From Eremomyces bilateralis CBS 781.70 (Eukaryota > Ascomycota > Dothideomycetes > Eremomycetales > Eremomycetaceae): a stretch of DNA of 64,000 nucleotides. Both the position numbers and the translations under genes were made by a program. The DNA is taken from contig NW_022985068.1 of NCBI RefSeq assembly GCF_010015585.1, positions 310,001-374,000 of the forward strand. The letters are read 5' to 3'. Under the pieces are notes generated by a model. That model saw only the letters and a program-made list of their open reading frames with translations, had not been told where the DNA came from and searched no databases. Shown here one piece after another: positions 20,070 through 30,378 of this stretch (the first letter of the stretch is position 1; each line of letters starts with the position of its first letter).

Positions 20070-20325
20070 GACTTAAGCCCCCTCCCGGGGAGACGAAATT
20101 GAGTTACCTTTCTTGGGATTCCCCTATGCACAGTTCCCACGATCTTAACCAGAACGCGGCGGAAAATTCACTAAAACAGACCTCTAGTAGTTGCTTAATT
20201 AGGAAAAGAGTATACTTTTTGGTATTATGCTGTTTTTGAGCGAATTGGGCCTGCCTGTGATGGTGGTGATGGTTGGGGGAATGCCAAGAGACGTAACACA
20301 ATTTCGTCCCCCCCGGAGGCCCCTC
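20070..20325. mobile_element. TA-flanked MITE, about 256 bases
   Basis: The ends form imperfect inverted repeats of about 50 bases. The left arm (20070-20124) contains GACGAAATTGAGTTAC, and the right arm (20276-20325) contains the complement of GACGAAATTGTGTTAC. Both arms begin GA.. and are bounded by TA (20068-20069 and 20326-20327), as in Tc1/mariner-type insertions. The middle is AT-rich and non-coding. It is a non-autonomous copy. Confidence 0.68.
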
Positions 20326-20690
20326 TAACTGGTGCAACTTCTGTGAATTGCGTGGGTAAAAAAAAACAGAAAATTCAAATCGAAAGAGAATCTCTAGACG
20401 GCCGCACGAGGTACGGTATTTCGGGACTAAACTATTGTTCTTATGGACAATGATTACTAATATATGTCGATTAGGTGATTGCTACCGTTGGGAATCGGAA
20501 GTTATAACATTTTGAAAATCGACATACAATGATGCAAAACTTCCATTCAGATACTAAGAGAGCAAACCGGGCTACGACAACAGGAAGTATGGCCCGAAAG
20601 AAGCGATGGGGTGGTTCTAGGTGTTAAAGACAGCTGGATGGGCCATTATCTTCCCATTCTACTCCCAATCCAGAGGTTCCTGCTTCATAA
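20326..20690. other. Intergenic
   Basis: AT-rich sequence between the MITE and helicase fragment 2. No gene seen. Confidence 0.4.
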
Positions 20691-21530
20691 TTGGAGTTCC
20701 TGGACCTGATCAAGCTCGCGAGCGTGCCAGCCGACCAGCTTCCGTCTACAGTTCGGCAGCTTGTTAGAAAGTGTTCTGGCGGGGCCTCTGAACCTAACAT
20801 AGAGCAGCTGAATACCCTCCTAGCCCTTCAAGGAGAGATCATTGAGCGTTTGCTTGCTCGTCTCCTTGAGAGCCGATTCCCGGATGCGGATCCTCCCCCA
20901 GTACCAAAGCCTCTACAGGTCGATGTACTCCGTCGACTTGCATTCGCAAAGAAGGATACGATTCTAGTCGTGAAGCCTGGCTTTGGAAAGAGTCCGATCT
21001 TCCAGGCGTCGGCTTTAACGACCGGGAGACTTTCAATCATCGTCGTTCCACTTCTTGGGTTAGCTGATTAGATATTCGACGACATCTCCTGTATTCATAG
21101 GAGCCAAATCTGCCACGGAGCAAGAGAGATGATACGAAACATGCTGTTCCATGAGGAGAAAGGAGGAAAGATGGCAACCGTGAAACGGGAAGTTAATAAG
21201 ACAAACATTGAGTACGTAATGTAGTCATGTGTTGGTGCTATGACAAAACCTATCGTGGTCTCAAAGGGGACCAAGAGTCTGTACGGCAGTATCATTAAGA
21301 TGATATGGCAGGGCAACTATACATACTGACATGGAGCAGGAGAGATGATGCCAAACATGTTATTCCATGAAGAGAAAGGAGGAAAGATGACAACCGTCAG
21401 GAAAGGGATCAATGGAGTAAATACACATCACGTGATGTGTCAAATGTTGATAGCTAAGCTGAGTGATGGTGTAAAAGACTTTGCCATGTACTATGGAGAG
21501 ACTATAGACGATCTGTAGTGTCCAAAATTA
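20691..21530 (+). pseudogene. RecQ-like helicase fragment 2
   Basis: An open frame 20691-21071 encodes a helical N-terminus, then LRRLAFAKKDTILVVKPGFG and KSPIFQA, and IIVVPLLGLAD. This is helicase motif I with the Lys kept but Thr replaced by Pro (KPGFGKS), plus motif Ia. A TAG stands where a Gln codon (CAG) would be expected after LLGLAD. The same frame then goes on as IFDDISCIHRSQICHGA and MLFHEEKGGKM. The later helicase motifs are absent. The fragment parallels fragment 1 at 17.8 kb. Confidence 0.6.
21117..21397 (+). repeat. Pair of 65-base direct repeats
   Basis: Copies at 21117-21181 and 21333-21397 differ at about seven places, six of them transitions. Both read MLFHEEKGGKM in one frame. 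The duplication happened within the helicase relic. Confidence 0.75.
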
Positions 21531-22578
21531 AGCTAGAATAGCTACCTTTGTTGATATTGCCGGAATCATGAATTTTACTCACGCATCTCTGCAAGTTGCA
21601 CTAGATGGTCCCAGATGTAGAACGAGCGTAGACGCCACCAGGGCCGCGTTTTATCCCGATTGGGGATAGCCCCGCCAGTGGCGGATTATGGATATCGAAA
21701 AAAGTATTCAAGCTATACTGGAAGAATGTGACGCTTCGAATAGCACCCTGGGATACCTATGTCCCTTAAAGTATAGAGTCGATCTCTATTGCGTACGGAT
21801 GTCTGGGAACTCGCTCAAACTTGGACACCTCCCCAAGCTTGGGTACTGTGGGTACTACCCCGCCCACGCTTGCGCACCCCATTCCCAAGTTTGGGTGCTA
21901 GTACGCCCACGCCTGCGCAGTGCGCCAGTGCCCACCCCCTCCCAAGCTAAGGCGCCTCATAAGTTTTGGCTCTTACGACCTCCTTACAAGGCATATTTAT
22001 GATTAATTAGATCTCGGGTGACAAATTTGCCGTTTATATCTTCTACTTGTTTCTGCATCCGACTTTATTTTGCGAACATATACAGCGTTCATGTCTTCAC
22101 AGAAAAGCTTAATTTTGATACCAGACGGATTCGCCAGTACGCCACTTCGTGGCGCCCTAATCTTGATTAGTCTCTAGCGCCACCCGTGGCTTCTGGCGGC
22201 CCGTCTGGCCGAGCGAGATAGTTTGCGGGCGCCGCCATCGCTGTTCGGACCGCATGCACTACGTACTGTAGTGCGCACTAGGCTAGGATCCTTCCCAGTT
22301 CCCACCCAAACAGAGATGCACCCGATCTAAGTTTTTGGTAAATTCATGAATACCCTAGGACGCTGGAGAAGCATTATTGTTCTATACGACCTGAAATTCC
22401 AGTTAGCAAGGAATATACGCGCAAACGGTCGTTTTCCTTTTTTCCTTTTATTTAAATTGCTGGCGTTGTGCCCCATCTTTCCTGTGAATCTTTGGGCCTT
22501 TTAAGATAGAGTATAGCGGCCTAGATTTTTGGCCCATCATTAGTGTATTTCTCTTTTGCGTCTACCTCGCAAGTCAAT
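21531..22578. other. Repeat-rich intergenic stretch
   Basis: Holds the tandem repeat at 21.83-21.92 kb and several GC-rich palindromes, such as CCGCCAGTGGCGG near 21.67 kb and CGCCACTTCGTGGCG near 22.14 kb. No gene was recognised. The last 150 bases should include the promoter of the next gene. Confidence 0.45.
21832..21920. repeat. Palindrome-headed tandem repeat
   Basis: Two diverged units, 21832-21877 and 21884-21920. Each begins with a near-palindrome (CCCAAGCTTGGG, CCCAAGTTTGGG) and ends with CGCCCACGCYTGCGCA. Such motifs resemble subterminal repeats of DNA transposons. No complete element could be bounded. Confidence 0.45.
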
Positions 22579-23783
22579 ATGGCGGACTCTGGAATCCCGT
22601 TCACTTTACTCCCAGATGAGTCCAAGAGAGGACGTCTGTTGGCCACCGCGACTCCTCTTTTTGCTATCGCGTTACTTACGTATATTGGGCGTATGTACAC
22701 TCGATTACATCCGGTAGTGACCCTTCGATGGGACGATTTCGTCATGTCGCTATCGGTAGTAAGTCCAACTACTCCCATGATCAGACGGAGCATTATAGGC
22801 TCGTGCTAATATTTTGTAGGTTCTCACCATCATCCATTATGGTTTGATAGTTCATGCTACTAACCTTGGCGCTGGACGACATTTCTACTACCTGCAGCTG
22901 CCGCAACTGGACGCTGCGGGGTGCATCCTGTTTATCATGCAGATGATTTGGATATGGTGCATCACGTTTGTGAAGTTCTCTGTTGCTCTCATGTTATACC
23001 GTACCCGAGAGGACAGGCCGTGGCGACTCTGGCTGTCGGGGTTCATGGGCTTGCTTGTCGCTATAGGCATTGTAGTAAGTGCTCTACAACTGGGCCAGTG
23101 CAGGCCTATACGCGCCTTTTGGAATCCATTCGTACCAGGAGCAAAGTGCTGGTCCAAAACTTTTGCTACAAATGTGCTCCACGGTGCCTCTGGTAAGTCA
23201 AATCCCTCCCTATACGTTGAATGGCAATGATCAGGGTAACTAATAAGGAAGTGCAGCGTTCTTCCTGGCAACCGACCTCGTCTTATCGCTGTTACCCTTG
23301 ACATTTATTTTGAAGCTTCGCCGACCAAGACGTGACAAAATCGTCATTGGCTGCCTTATGGGCCTCGGTCTCATCGCCTCAGCAGCGTCCTTGGTCAAAA
23401 TACTTCGCACCAATATAATGGCCACATCCCAGGACCCGATATGGGACCTTCCCGACCTCGCACTATGGGCATGGATTGAGCTATATCTCGGCATAATGGC
23501 AGCCTGCATACCATGCCTGAAGGCACCCTTCGAAAAGTTGCTGAAGAAGACGGGCCTCCTTACCACGGGAGACAGGAGTCAGCAGAGCACAAGAACTGGT
23601 AACCAATCCAAGGGATATGTTTCTGTGGGCCCAATCGAAAGCGGTTTGGGCCGGGGGAAGGATACGGAATTGGGGACAATTGTAAAACAACACGAGGTGT
23701 ACATTGAAGAATACAGTCAAAAGGATGCGAACTATCCACCGAGGGGCGTGTACCGCCACAATGGCATGGACAGCAGATGGTAA
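22579..23783 (+). CDS. Rhodopsin-like 7-TM integral membrane protein
   Basis: Three exons, 22579-22758, 22820-23192 and 23257-23783, give 359 residues. Introns have good donors (GTAAGT) and keep frame. Seven hydrophobic segments can be seen, among them LFAIALLTYIG, LTIIHYGLIVHATN, ILFIMQMIWIWCITFVKFSV, LLVAIGIVVSAL, FFLATDLVLSLLPLTFIL, GLGLIASAASLVKIL and LWAWIELYLGIMAACIPCL. The signatures RWDDFVM after the first segment, the FVKFSVALMLYR helix, the QCRPIRAFW loop, and the ATDLVLSLLPL and EL.LGI..ACIPCLK motifs define the large fungal rhodopsin-domain family that includes Pth11-like receptors. There is no CFEM domain at the N-terminus. The polar tail of about 80 residues is cytosolic. The ligand is unknown. 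A Met 12 codons earlier is an alternative start. Confidence 0.85.
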
Positions 23784-23865
23784 ATTCGCACCAAAACGTC
23801 AATTGGCTAAAACTTGCACGAATTTGTAGATTCTAAAGTATCTTCCAGCTGGAACTAAGTTAGGT

Positions 23866-24262
23866 TTAGAATACCAAGAAATATCTCTTAAGACTATCGT
23901 CCAGAGCGGCATCCTCGTCCGAGTGATTGAGAGAAATTTTGAGATACCTTGTCGCTGATCTCAACGCCAGCTTCGGTACAATCGTCGATTGCGCTCTTGA
24001 AATCGACGAGCATATCTTCTGGTAACTTCGCGGTATCGTAGGCGAGGTCGTGGAAGCGTTGACGCGCTGCATGTTCCTTAAACACGCCCCCGAGCCGATA
24101 TTGCTTATCCAGAGCATTACACAGGACCTGAAGCCGAACCTTGAGGACCACTGAGTGTCGTATGACGTATCCGACGCGTACGGCGTCCGTACTCGATACT
24201 GATTCGTCTCTCTCTGGCTTCTCAACAAAGCCCTCCAGTCCTTGAATTGTGAGCAATTCCAC
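23866..24262 (-). other. Unrecognised open frame next to the LINE
   Basis: A minus-strand frame of about 122 residues has a protein-like make-up (LQVLCNALDKQYRLGG, then FHDLAYDTAKLPEDMLVDFK). It has no start that fits and no motif I recognise. It lies downstream of the truncated LINE in the same orientation. It could be part of another old element or a gene fragment. Confidence 0.3.
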
Positions 24263-24685
24263 GATAGACCTGCGCTATTCCGTATAATGAGCGCCAGAGG
24301 GCTGAAGCTACTCTTCTTTGGGCGAGATATTGATGAGGTTCTTCTTGGAATCCATCGATAGTACGGTTATCAGCGAGTCGGCAAAGCCGGGCTTATCATA
24401 GTCTGTTGAACTGAGAGTGCCGCAAGAAGTGCTCAAAGTTCTCTATGGTCCCCTCGATTTCCGGACGGATGGTCCCCATACCGACGAAGTTACCCTCGCT
24501 AGGGAGTCGAAGGCCTTAAGTCCCCTCTATGTTGCCCGGAAGATATGATCCTTCCATAAGAGGGAAGGGTCAAGCCAGACTCCCAGTACCCGGAGGGATG
24601 TAACCAATTCAGTTTGGTGTCCTTATATCTAGGTCGTAGACCGGAGATCAGCGGAAAGATTGCGTTTCTTAGTAAAGTGGATAAT

Positions 24686-25480
24686 CTAGTACTTATCCGG
24701 GGCAAATTTAGCCCCGAACCGTGACGCCCATTCCAGGCAAGTATCGTGGGCCGCAGTTAGTCGTTGGCAGTTAGCTGCTGCCGTATCTCCCCAGGTGACA
24801 AGTGTAGTATCATCAACGAACCCGAACCCGAGCACGTTACCCTGAACATCCTTAAACTGATGCAGCAGGTCAGATATGAATAGGATAAACAGCGCGGGTG
24901 ATAGGGTAGAGCCTTGCGGGATCCCTGTCTCCGTGTCGAACCAGCGGCTCTTAAAGTCCGAGAAGAGAATCTTTGTTCGCCGTCCGGTTAAGAAAGATGC
25001 GATCATCTGGACAATCCATTTGGGGTATCCCATCCGACGAAGGACCCAGAGCAGCCGGGGGTGAGAGACGTTATCAAAAGCTCCAGCAAGGTCAAGCCCA
25101 AGTACAGAGACCACAGACATCTTTGCGTGCTACGCCGTCTGTATAGTCCCGGTAAGGAGTTCTAGGGCGGAGAGAGTGGATCTCTCCTTTCGAGCTCCCA
25201 TTTGGTTCCAGGGAATCAGATCTCGTGTTTCCGCTTCAGTGATCAGTCGATCTGCGAGGATTTTATCGATTAGCTTTGTAACCGTGTTTTTAAGAGCAAT
25301 AGGGCGGTAGCTGCTTGGAAGTGAGTAGTCCTTTTTCTTGTCCTTCCTTAGTACCACCGTGGTAGATTCCTTTAGAACTGCTGGCAGCTTCCCGCTTCGG
25401 AAGAGGGGGGTGACCGTCCGGGTTAGGTCTACGGCTAGGATATCAGAGAGGGCTTTCAGTACCTCGTTCGGGATCATATC
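24686..25480 (-). pseudogene. LINE reverse transcriptase remnant
   Basis: Two adjoining frames carry the palm and fingers. 25477-25130 has SSYRPIALKNTVTKLIDKIL and QMGARKERST. 25120-24686 has motif A (LDLAGAFDNV), motif B (GIPQGSTLSP) and motif C (FVDDTTL). The catalytic Asp residues are present, but the frames are not joined. Confidence 0.75.
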
Positions 25481-27355
25481 AGGCCCGGGGGCCTTCTGGT
25501 TCGGTAGCCGGCGGATAATCCGGGTGATCTCATCTGGGGTGACCTCTTGCCCGATATCGAATCGTGGAAACTGTTCGTTGGTTATGTCTTGGAGGTCAGC
25601 GGCACCGCTCCGTGGGAAGAACTTTGTAGCAAGGATCTCTGCTTTCCCTTGGTTGTCTCCCGTCGGGGGATCATTCTCCGTGCGCCTAAGTGGTGGGATA
25701 GCTGTAAGCCCACCGGGTTGCCCAGCGGTCTTCTGGCTCTACTTATTCAGTCTCCAGAGCCCTCGGTTGTATATAGTCCGGGTGGTTCTCGTCTTCAGTA
25801 AGTGTCTGGACGAGTTTCCTCCATCTCGTCCGGCCGCCGCTATGCATCTTCCTCCTCAGGGCATTCCTGGTATTTCCACTCTCGTTCGTCGTCCGGGTCC
25901 TAGGTCCGTTGGAGCCGGCGTCGGGCCTGGCGGGCGCCAGCCAGGAACTCTGCAGCCTGTGGTGACCACTCCGGTCTAGACCAGTCACAAGGCCGCGCTC
26001 GTTTACAGTGCTTGTCCAAGGTGCCGTAAAGAAGTCTGATAAGGTTGTCAATCGCAGTATGGGGTTCTGGCACGTACCATTGAGAACTAGAGACATCTTC
26101 CCGGATTTCTTCCCACGGGGCATCCTTCAGTATGAACCTTGGGCTCGTCTGTTGTGAGGGGACCTTGGCGTCCAGCTGGATCTCGATTGGAAAGTGGTCC
26201 TTTGTAGTAGACCACTCCGGCCGTGGGTGGTAAAGGAGGATCCGTGAGACGATCTCCGGCGAGGCGAAGGCTAGGTCAATGACCGACTGGCTCTGGTTCC
26301 GCTGCCACGTTATTACCCCTTGCTCGTTAAGGAGCTGGAGGTCAGCTTGCTCGGTTTGAAGGAGTAGGTGGTCTGCCTTTGGTTCCTTGGGGTTCCGGTT
26401 CCACCCCAGGCTGTGTAATGGCAGTTAAAGTCCCCTAGGAGGATGACATTCTCTTGGCCAATTTCGCATAGAATTTCCGCGATCTCCGGCCACTTCTCAA
26501 GCTGTGGCTGGCCTATATGCCCTGGTGGGTTATATACGTTAACGAGGTTGAGGGGTCCATCACGCGTCATAACGCGGATCCATTCGATGTAGTCGGAGGC
26601 TCGCTTTGGTTCCCAAGCTGTAAGAAGGATCTTATCGTGGATAAAGAAGACGACCCGTATACCGTAGTATATAGGTCGGCTTGGGCGAAAGTTCTTCGGT
26701 ATATAGGTGACTGTTGGCTTAGTTTCGGCGACCATCGGTTCCTGAATTGCAAGTATAGGAAGCCGGGTAGGATCAATCGAGTCGAAGGTAGCCCTAGCCT
26801 TATCGTTGTTCGCATTACCGCAGTTGTATTAGAGGATGCCAGTCCCTATCATTGAGTACTAGGGGTATTGTCCTTTCCGGTAGGTGTCGTAAAGGTAGGA
26901 ATACTAATGCCGAACATGAAGTCGTTCGGCTGACTAGCCGAGAGCTGGAGCCGCTGCTACCCTGGGGCTCGGGCAGCCACCGTGGTTCCTGAGGGCCTCC
27001 CAGGTCCTGCCCTCTTCCGCTTCTGGGAGTGCTCAACGAGGGTGTATCCCTCGTCGACGTGGCGGACCTGGTGGGTTGTGACGTTTAGGTTTTGGTTTTG
27101 GCTTTGGACAGCGACGGTAGCCTCATTGAGGCGGTTTTCTGTGGCTCGCTGGCCAACTGCGAAGGATTTATATGCCGCACAACTTCTGGTCATCCAGGCA
27201 AAGTGCCCCGGTTCCTTGCACCCTGCGCACCTTGCCTCTTGAAGGTCTTGTATTATACATCCCCTTGTAGGGTGCTGTTTTGCGCAGCGCCCACAGGTGT
27301 CACTATCCGCGTTACAAACGGACTGCGTGTGGCCCCATTTCCAGCATCGGAAGCA

Positions 27356-28186
27356 CTAGACCGCCCGGAGAGTAACGTCCCATAGTTTGACTGGGAGCCA
27401 TAGGGCGCTATAGAGGAAGCCGTCCTTGATAAGCCGCGTCACGTCGGTATCGTTAGCTACCTCGATAATAACTAATCCCTTCGTCTGGGATCCCGCCTTC
27501 CGGATGGCCGCCAGCTTCTCTTTTTTGTAGAGCCAGGAGACTCGTTCAATTTTGACAGTGTTTTGGTTCGACATCTGTCTCGCCCATTCGGTGTTCCCCT
27601 CACTTTCACCGGTTGTGATCTGTGTGTTAATCGGGATACCCATTACCATGAGTAGTTTGGGACGACGGATCAGCTTGACGCCGTCATCCCCAGCGATTCC
27701 AGTAGCGATAATCTGGTCCCGTCGGGTAGTCGTGAGAACCACGACAGATATTTTACCAGCTGCCCTGTGGTGTGGGATAAGCGCTTTCGCGTCTGGGATT
27801 ACCTTCTTGATTCTCTGTAGTTTCTCTTCCGTCGTCTCTTCTACGGCCCCTGCCATTTCAGAGAGACGCACTTCAACGACCGCTTTGGTCTTCCCTCCTG
27901 CGGCGATCTCGCTCCAGGTTGGTGCCTTGGTGGTTAGGGCCACGGCTGGGCGACCGCGGTCTTTCGCGATTCCAGCCTCAATACGTCCAAGTCGCTCCAA
28001 TATTTGACCCATCGCTGGGTCCCGGGCGGGTGTTCCCGCCTGCTCCTTTTCCATACTCTTTCTCTGTGCCAGCTCCGGAATGAGCCGGAGAACGGGCGTT
28101 AGGTGAGCCTCCAGGACTCCACAGAGCGACTCCGCTCCAGCCCATCCACGGCAGCTCTCCAACGCGAATTTTATATGATGTTCCAT
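27356..28186 (-). CDS. LINE ORF1 (gag-like) main open part
   Basis: A frame of 276 residues: a charged N-terminal helix, the AAGGKTKAVVEVRLSEM region, and an RRM-like core (ISVVVLTTTRRDQIIATG, then LVIIEVANDTDVTRLI). It ends at a TAG, after which the zinc knuckles continue in the same frame. This fits the nucleic-acid-binding ORF1 protein of I/Tad-clade elements. Confidence 0.7.
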   Translation of the reverse strand: MEHHIKFALESCRGWAGAESLCGVLEAHLTPVLRLIPELAQRKSMEKEQAGTPARDPAMGQILERLGRIEAGIAKDRGRPAVALTTKAPTWSEIAAGGKTKAVVEVRLSEMAGAVEETTEEKLQRIKKVIPDAKALIPHHRAAGKISVVVLTTTRRDQIIATGIAGDDGVKLIRRPKLLMVMGIPINTQITTGESEGNTEWARQMSNQNTVKIERVSWLYKKEKLAAIRKAGSQTKGLVIIEVANDTDVTRLIKDGFLYSALWLPVKLWDVTLRAV

Positions 28187-28359
28187 GATTTAGAGCGTCC
28201 GCCCCTCATCCATCCGTCCAGTTTGTTCTCCCACTCCGTTGCGGGTGTTGGGTCGTGGGTGGTCCGCCTGCTGGAGACGCGTCGGGGACACGTCTTTGGC
28301 CTGCGGGCCCTTCCCCCTCGTGCGCCCTTCAACCATGATAGTTGAGAAGGCTGCAATAG

Positions 28360-28617
28360 TTGATTATAGGTGAATGAAGTGTGTAGAATCGATTACGACC
28401 CTAATCTCAGCGAATTTCCAAGTTGTGGGCTGTCTGCAGAAAAATGTTCTCAGACTGAGTTATTAGTACTTTATAATCTGGGATAATCCTTAACATCATT
28501 TTGCTCCTCTTCAAGTGCAACTAACAGTTCAGTGTCCTAAAAACATCCCCTAAACATCCTATCAGACGTTCAGAAGCTAGAGAATAATGTTGCAATTTGC
28601 AAATATTTTAGGAAACC
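28360..28617. other. Intergenic
   Basis: AT-rich, between the 5' side of the LINE and the end of the F-box/LRR gene. Nothing was recognised. Confidence 0.35.
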
Positions 28618-30378
28618 CTACAAAATTCCAAACATATTCTTTAACGCCTCGAAGTTCTCTACTCTCTCACGGCTAAGCGAGACAGCCGCCTTTTTCCTGT
28701 TTGCGCCGTTTTGAAAGACAAACGAGAGCTGCCCAACATGGATCCATTCCAGCGCCTCAAAAACGACAGCATACTTCTCGGCATGCCCAGCCATACTCCG
28801 GCGATGCAATGTCTCCCAAAGAGCGTGTGTATGATTCAAGGGGGAATCATCTCCCAGGTTCTCGTCTGGAAATTGCTGCATGAGTTCATCTTGATCTAGT
28901 ATACGGAAAGAGTAATACGCGTCAATATCTTCGCCGGTTGCCCCGTTATTAACTCGGTACGAGTCTCGGGTGATAGCGAGTCTTTTTAGTTTGCGCAATG
29001 GAAATAGGGTGGTCCGGATAGCATCATGGTCGATCAACCAGTCGTGTCTCCATCCAGCCTGCTGGCCGGAACTGATATGTAGCTGCTCTAGCGAGACAAG
29101 AGACGAGAGAGCAGCGAGTGAAGAGACTGGGACCGTGTTTCCATCCCACATCAAGGAAAGGGTTTTGAGATTGAGAAATGTTGCGAGGACAGGGATGACG
29201 CGTTCTATGAGAGAGGCCGAGCAGCTGTAATAAATGCCGAATGCGGTCAATTGAGTGTTTTGTTCCAAGGCCTGAAGTGATGCTGTTTCTGGAATATCAA
29301 AGCCGGTCCAGATGAGGGTCTGAAGTGACTTTAGACATCCGACGTGGTCCAAGCACTCTCGTGTAACCGGGTAGCTGAAGTCTACAGCTAAAGTATGCAA
29401 TCGATGGCTTCGCAAGAGACTTCGCAATGTCGGCTCACTTAGCTCGGTGCTGTCCCCAAGCCAAAGAAAGCGGAGACAAGTGAACTCGGCAGTAAAGGAT
29501 ATTGGCTTGTCTTGACTCTGAAGAAAGGATCTATGGCTAAACTTCAGGCTCTGAAGACTGGAGGAGCACGTCCGAAAGAAGCTATCCCAGAGAGAGGATG
29601 AGTCGGCTGAATCGAGTCCATAATGGAAATTGAAGTCCCAGACGATATCAATGTCGGCACTCAACAGCGGCCACTCAGCTTCGCCATCAATCTGGACAGT
29701 GACGTATTCAGACTCGATGCTGCCACGTAGTTTGAGGTGTTTGACTGTCGAAGTAGCCAGGCTATTGAGGAGGTGGTTGTCGACGGTCGTACCATTTGAC
29801 CAGTCCAGGACTCCAAAATGCGGTAATGAAGAAATAACGAGTATCAAGCTAGGATCATAGACATGCCTCATTCTGGTTGTCATATTCCCAACAGCTAACC
29901 CCCATTGGTCAATACTAAAAGTACCGCCGAGCCCATCATTGCGTACATTATTCGCCTCATCATCCCGGGATGCCTTGGGTTGCATTGCACGGATCTCCTT
30001 CCAATAGTGGCCCGAATCCGTCTGTATGCGGCGGACACACGCACCCAATGACGGCTGATGCGTCAGGCGATTCTTTGATATGAGTCGCTCAGTAGCTTCG
30101 CGAATGAGGATGCCGAGAACGCAGGATGAACGAGGGCTATAGTCAATGACAACACTACAGAACTGGCAAGAGCGTGCCAGCTGGCGACAATCCGAATTGA
30201 CAAGTGCAAGGGAGGCCAAAGCCTCCCTGTCCGTGTTGATGTATGTCATAACCACTGATAGGATCTCATCTGGTAGATGCAGGAGGTAACTGTTCTGTGC
30301 TGCGATCGGTCTTCCTTCCATCACTTGACCAAGTGTCAGCGGTAAAGGCGCAAAATCCTTGGACAATGGGCAATCCAT
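28618..30378 (-). CDS. F-box / leucine-rich repeat protein (586 residues)
   Basis: One exon. The F-box is at about residues 30-75 (YLLHLPDEILSVVMTYINT, then LASLALVNSDCRQLARSCQF). The rest is a solenoid of irregular leucine-rich repeats. Examples are STVKHLKLRGSI, TCLRFLWLGDSTELSEPTL, LKSLQTLIWTGFDIPE, NLKTLSLMWDG and LVSLEQLHISSG. It ends with LEWIHVGQLSFVFQNG. The type differs from paralogs A and B: it is longer, with clear repeats and without the QCLVDIS mark. It is probably an SCF substrate receptor, by family analogy. The frame is whole. The start could also be at MEGRPIAAQ, 19 residues in. It sits just outside the LINE and shows no damage. Confidence 0.8.
   Translation of the reverse strand: MDCPLSKDFAPLPLTLGQVMEGRPIAAQNSYLLHLPDEILSVVMTYINTDREALASLALVNSDCRQLARSCQFCSVVIDYSPRSSCVLGILIREATERLISKNRLTHQPSLGACVRRIQTDSGHYWKEIRAMQPKASRDDEANNVRNDGLGGTFSIDQWGLAVGNMTTRMRHVYDPSLILVISSLPHFGVLDWSNGTTVDNHLLNSLATSTVKHLKLRGSIESEYVTVQIDGEAEWPLLSADIDIVWDFNFHYGLDSADSSSLWDSFFRTCSSSLQSLKFSHRSFLQSQDKPISFTAEFTCLRFLWLGDSTELSEPTLRSLLRSHRLHTLAVDFSYPVTRECLDHVGCLKSLQTLIWTGFDIPETASLQALEQNTQLTAFGIYYSCSASLIERVIPVLATFLNLKTLSLMWDGNTVPVSSLAALSSLVSLEQLHISSGQQAGWRHDWLIDHDAIRTTLFPLRKLKRLAITRDSYRVNNGATGEDIDAYYSFRILDQDELMQQFPDENLGDDSPLNHTHALWETLHRRSMAGHAEKYAVVFEALEWIHVGQLSFVFQNGANRKKAAVSLSRERVENFEALKNMFGIL

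Larger units (their letters stand above)
24440..28190 (-). mobile_element. Tad-like LINE, truncated and decayed
   Basis: The order on the minus strand is as follows. ORF1 (28186-27356) has a TWSEIAAGGK motif. Cys-His knuckles follow (CFRCWKWGHTQSVC, CGRCAKQHPTRGC, CAGCKEPGH, about 27355-27180). The apurinic-type endonuclease starts with YNCGNANNDKARATF, with LGDFNCHYTAWGG and SDH-like TTKDHFPIEI (about 26835-26190). The reverse transcriptase has GLDLAGAFDNV, GIPQGSTLSPALF and FVDDTTL (about 25480-24700), then thumb sequence to about 24440. No RNase H or tail is seen, so the 3' part is missing. ORF1 is separated from its knuckles by a TAG where Gln (CAG) is expected. The endonuclease is preceded by TAA where CAA is expected, and other frame breaks exist. 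No element of this copy can be active. Confidence 0.85.

Noticed and set aside
27552-28007. 151-residue open frame opposite LINE ORF1
   Set aside because: Antisense shadow of the ORF1 protein.
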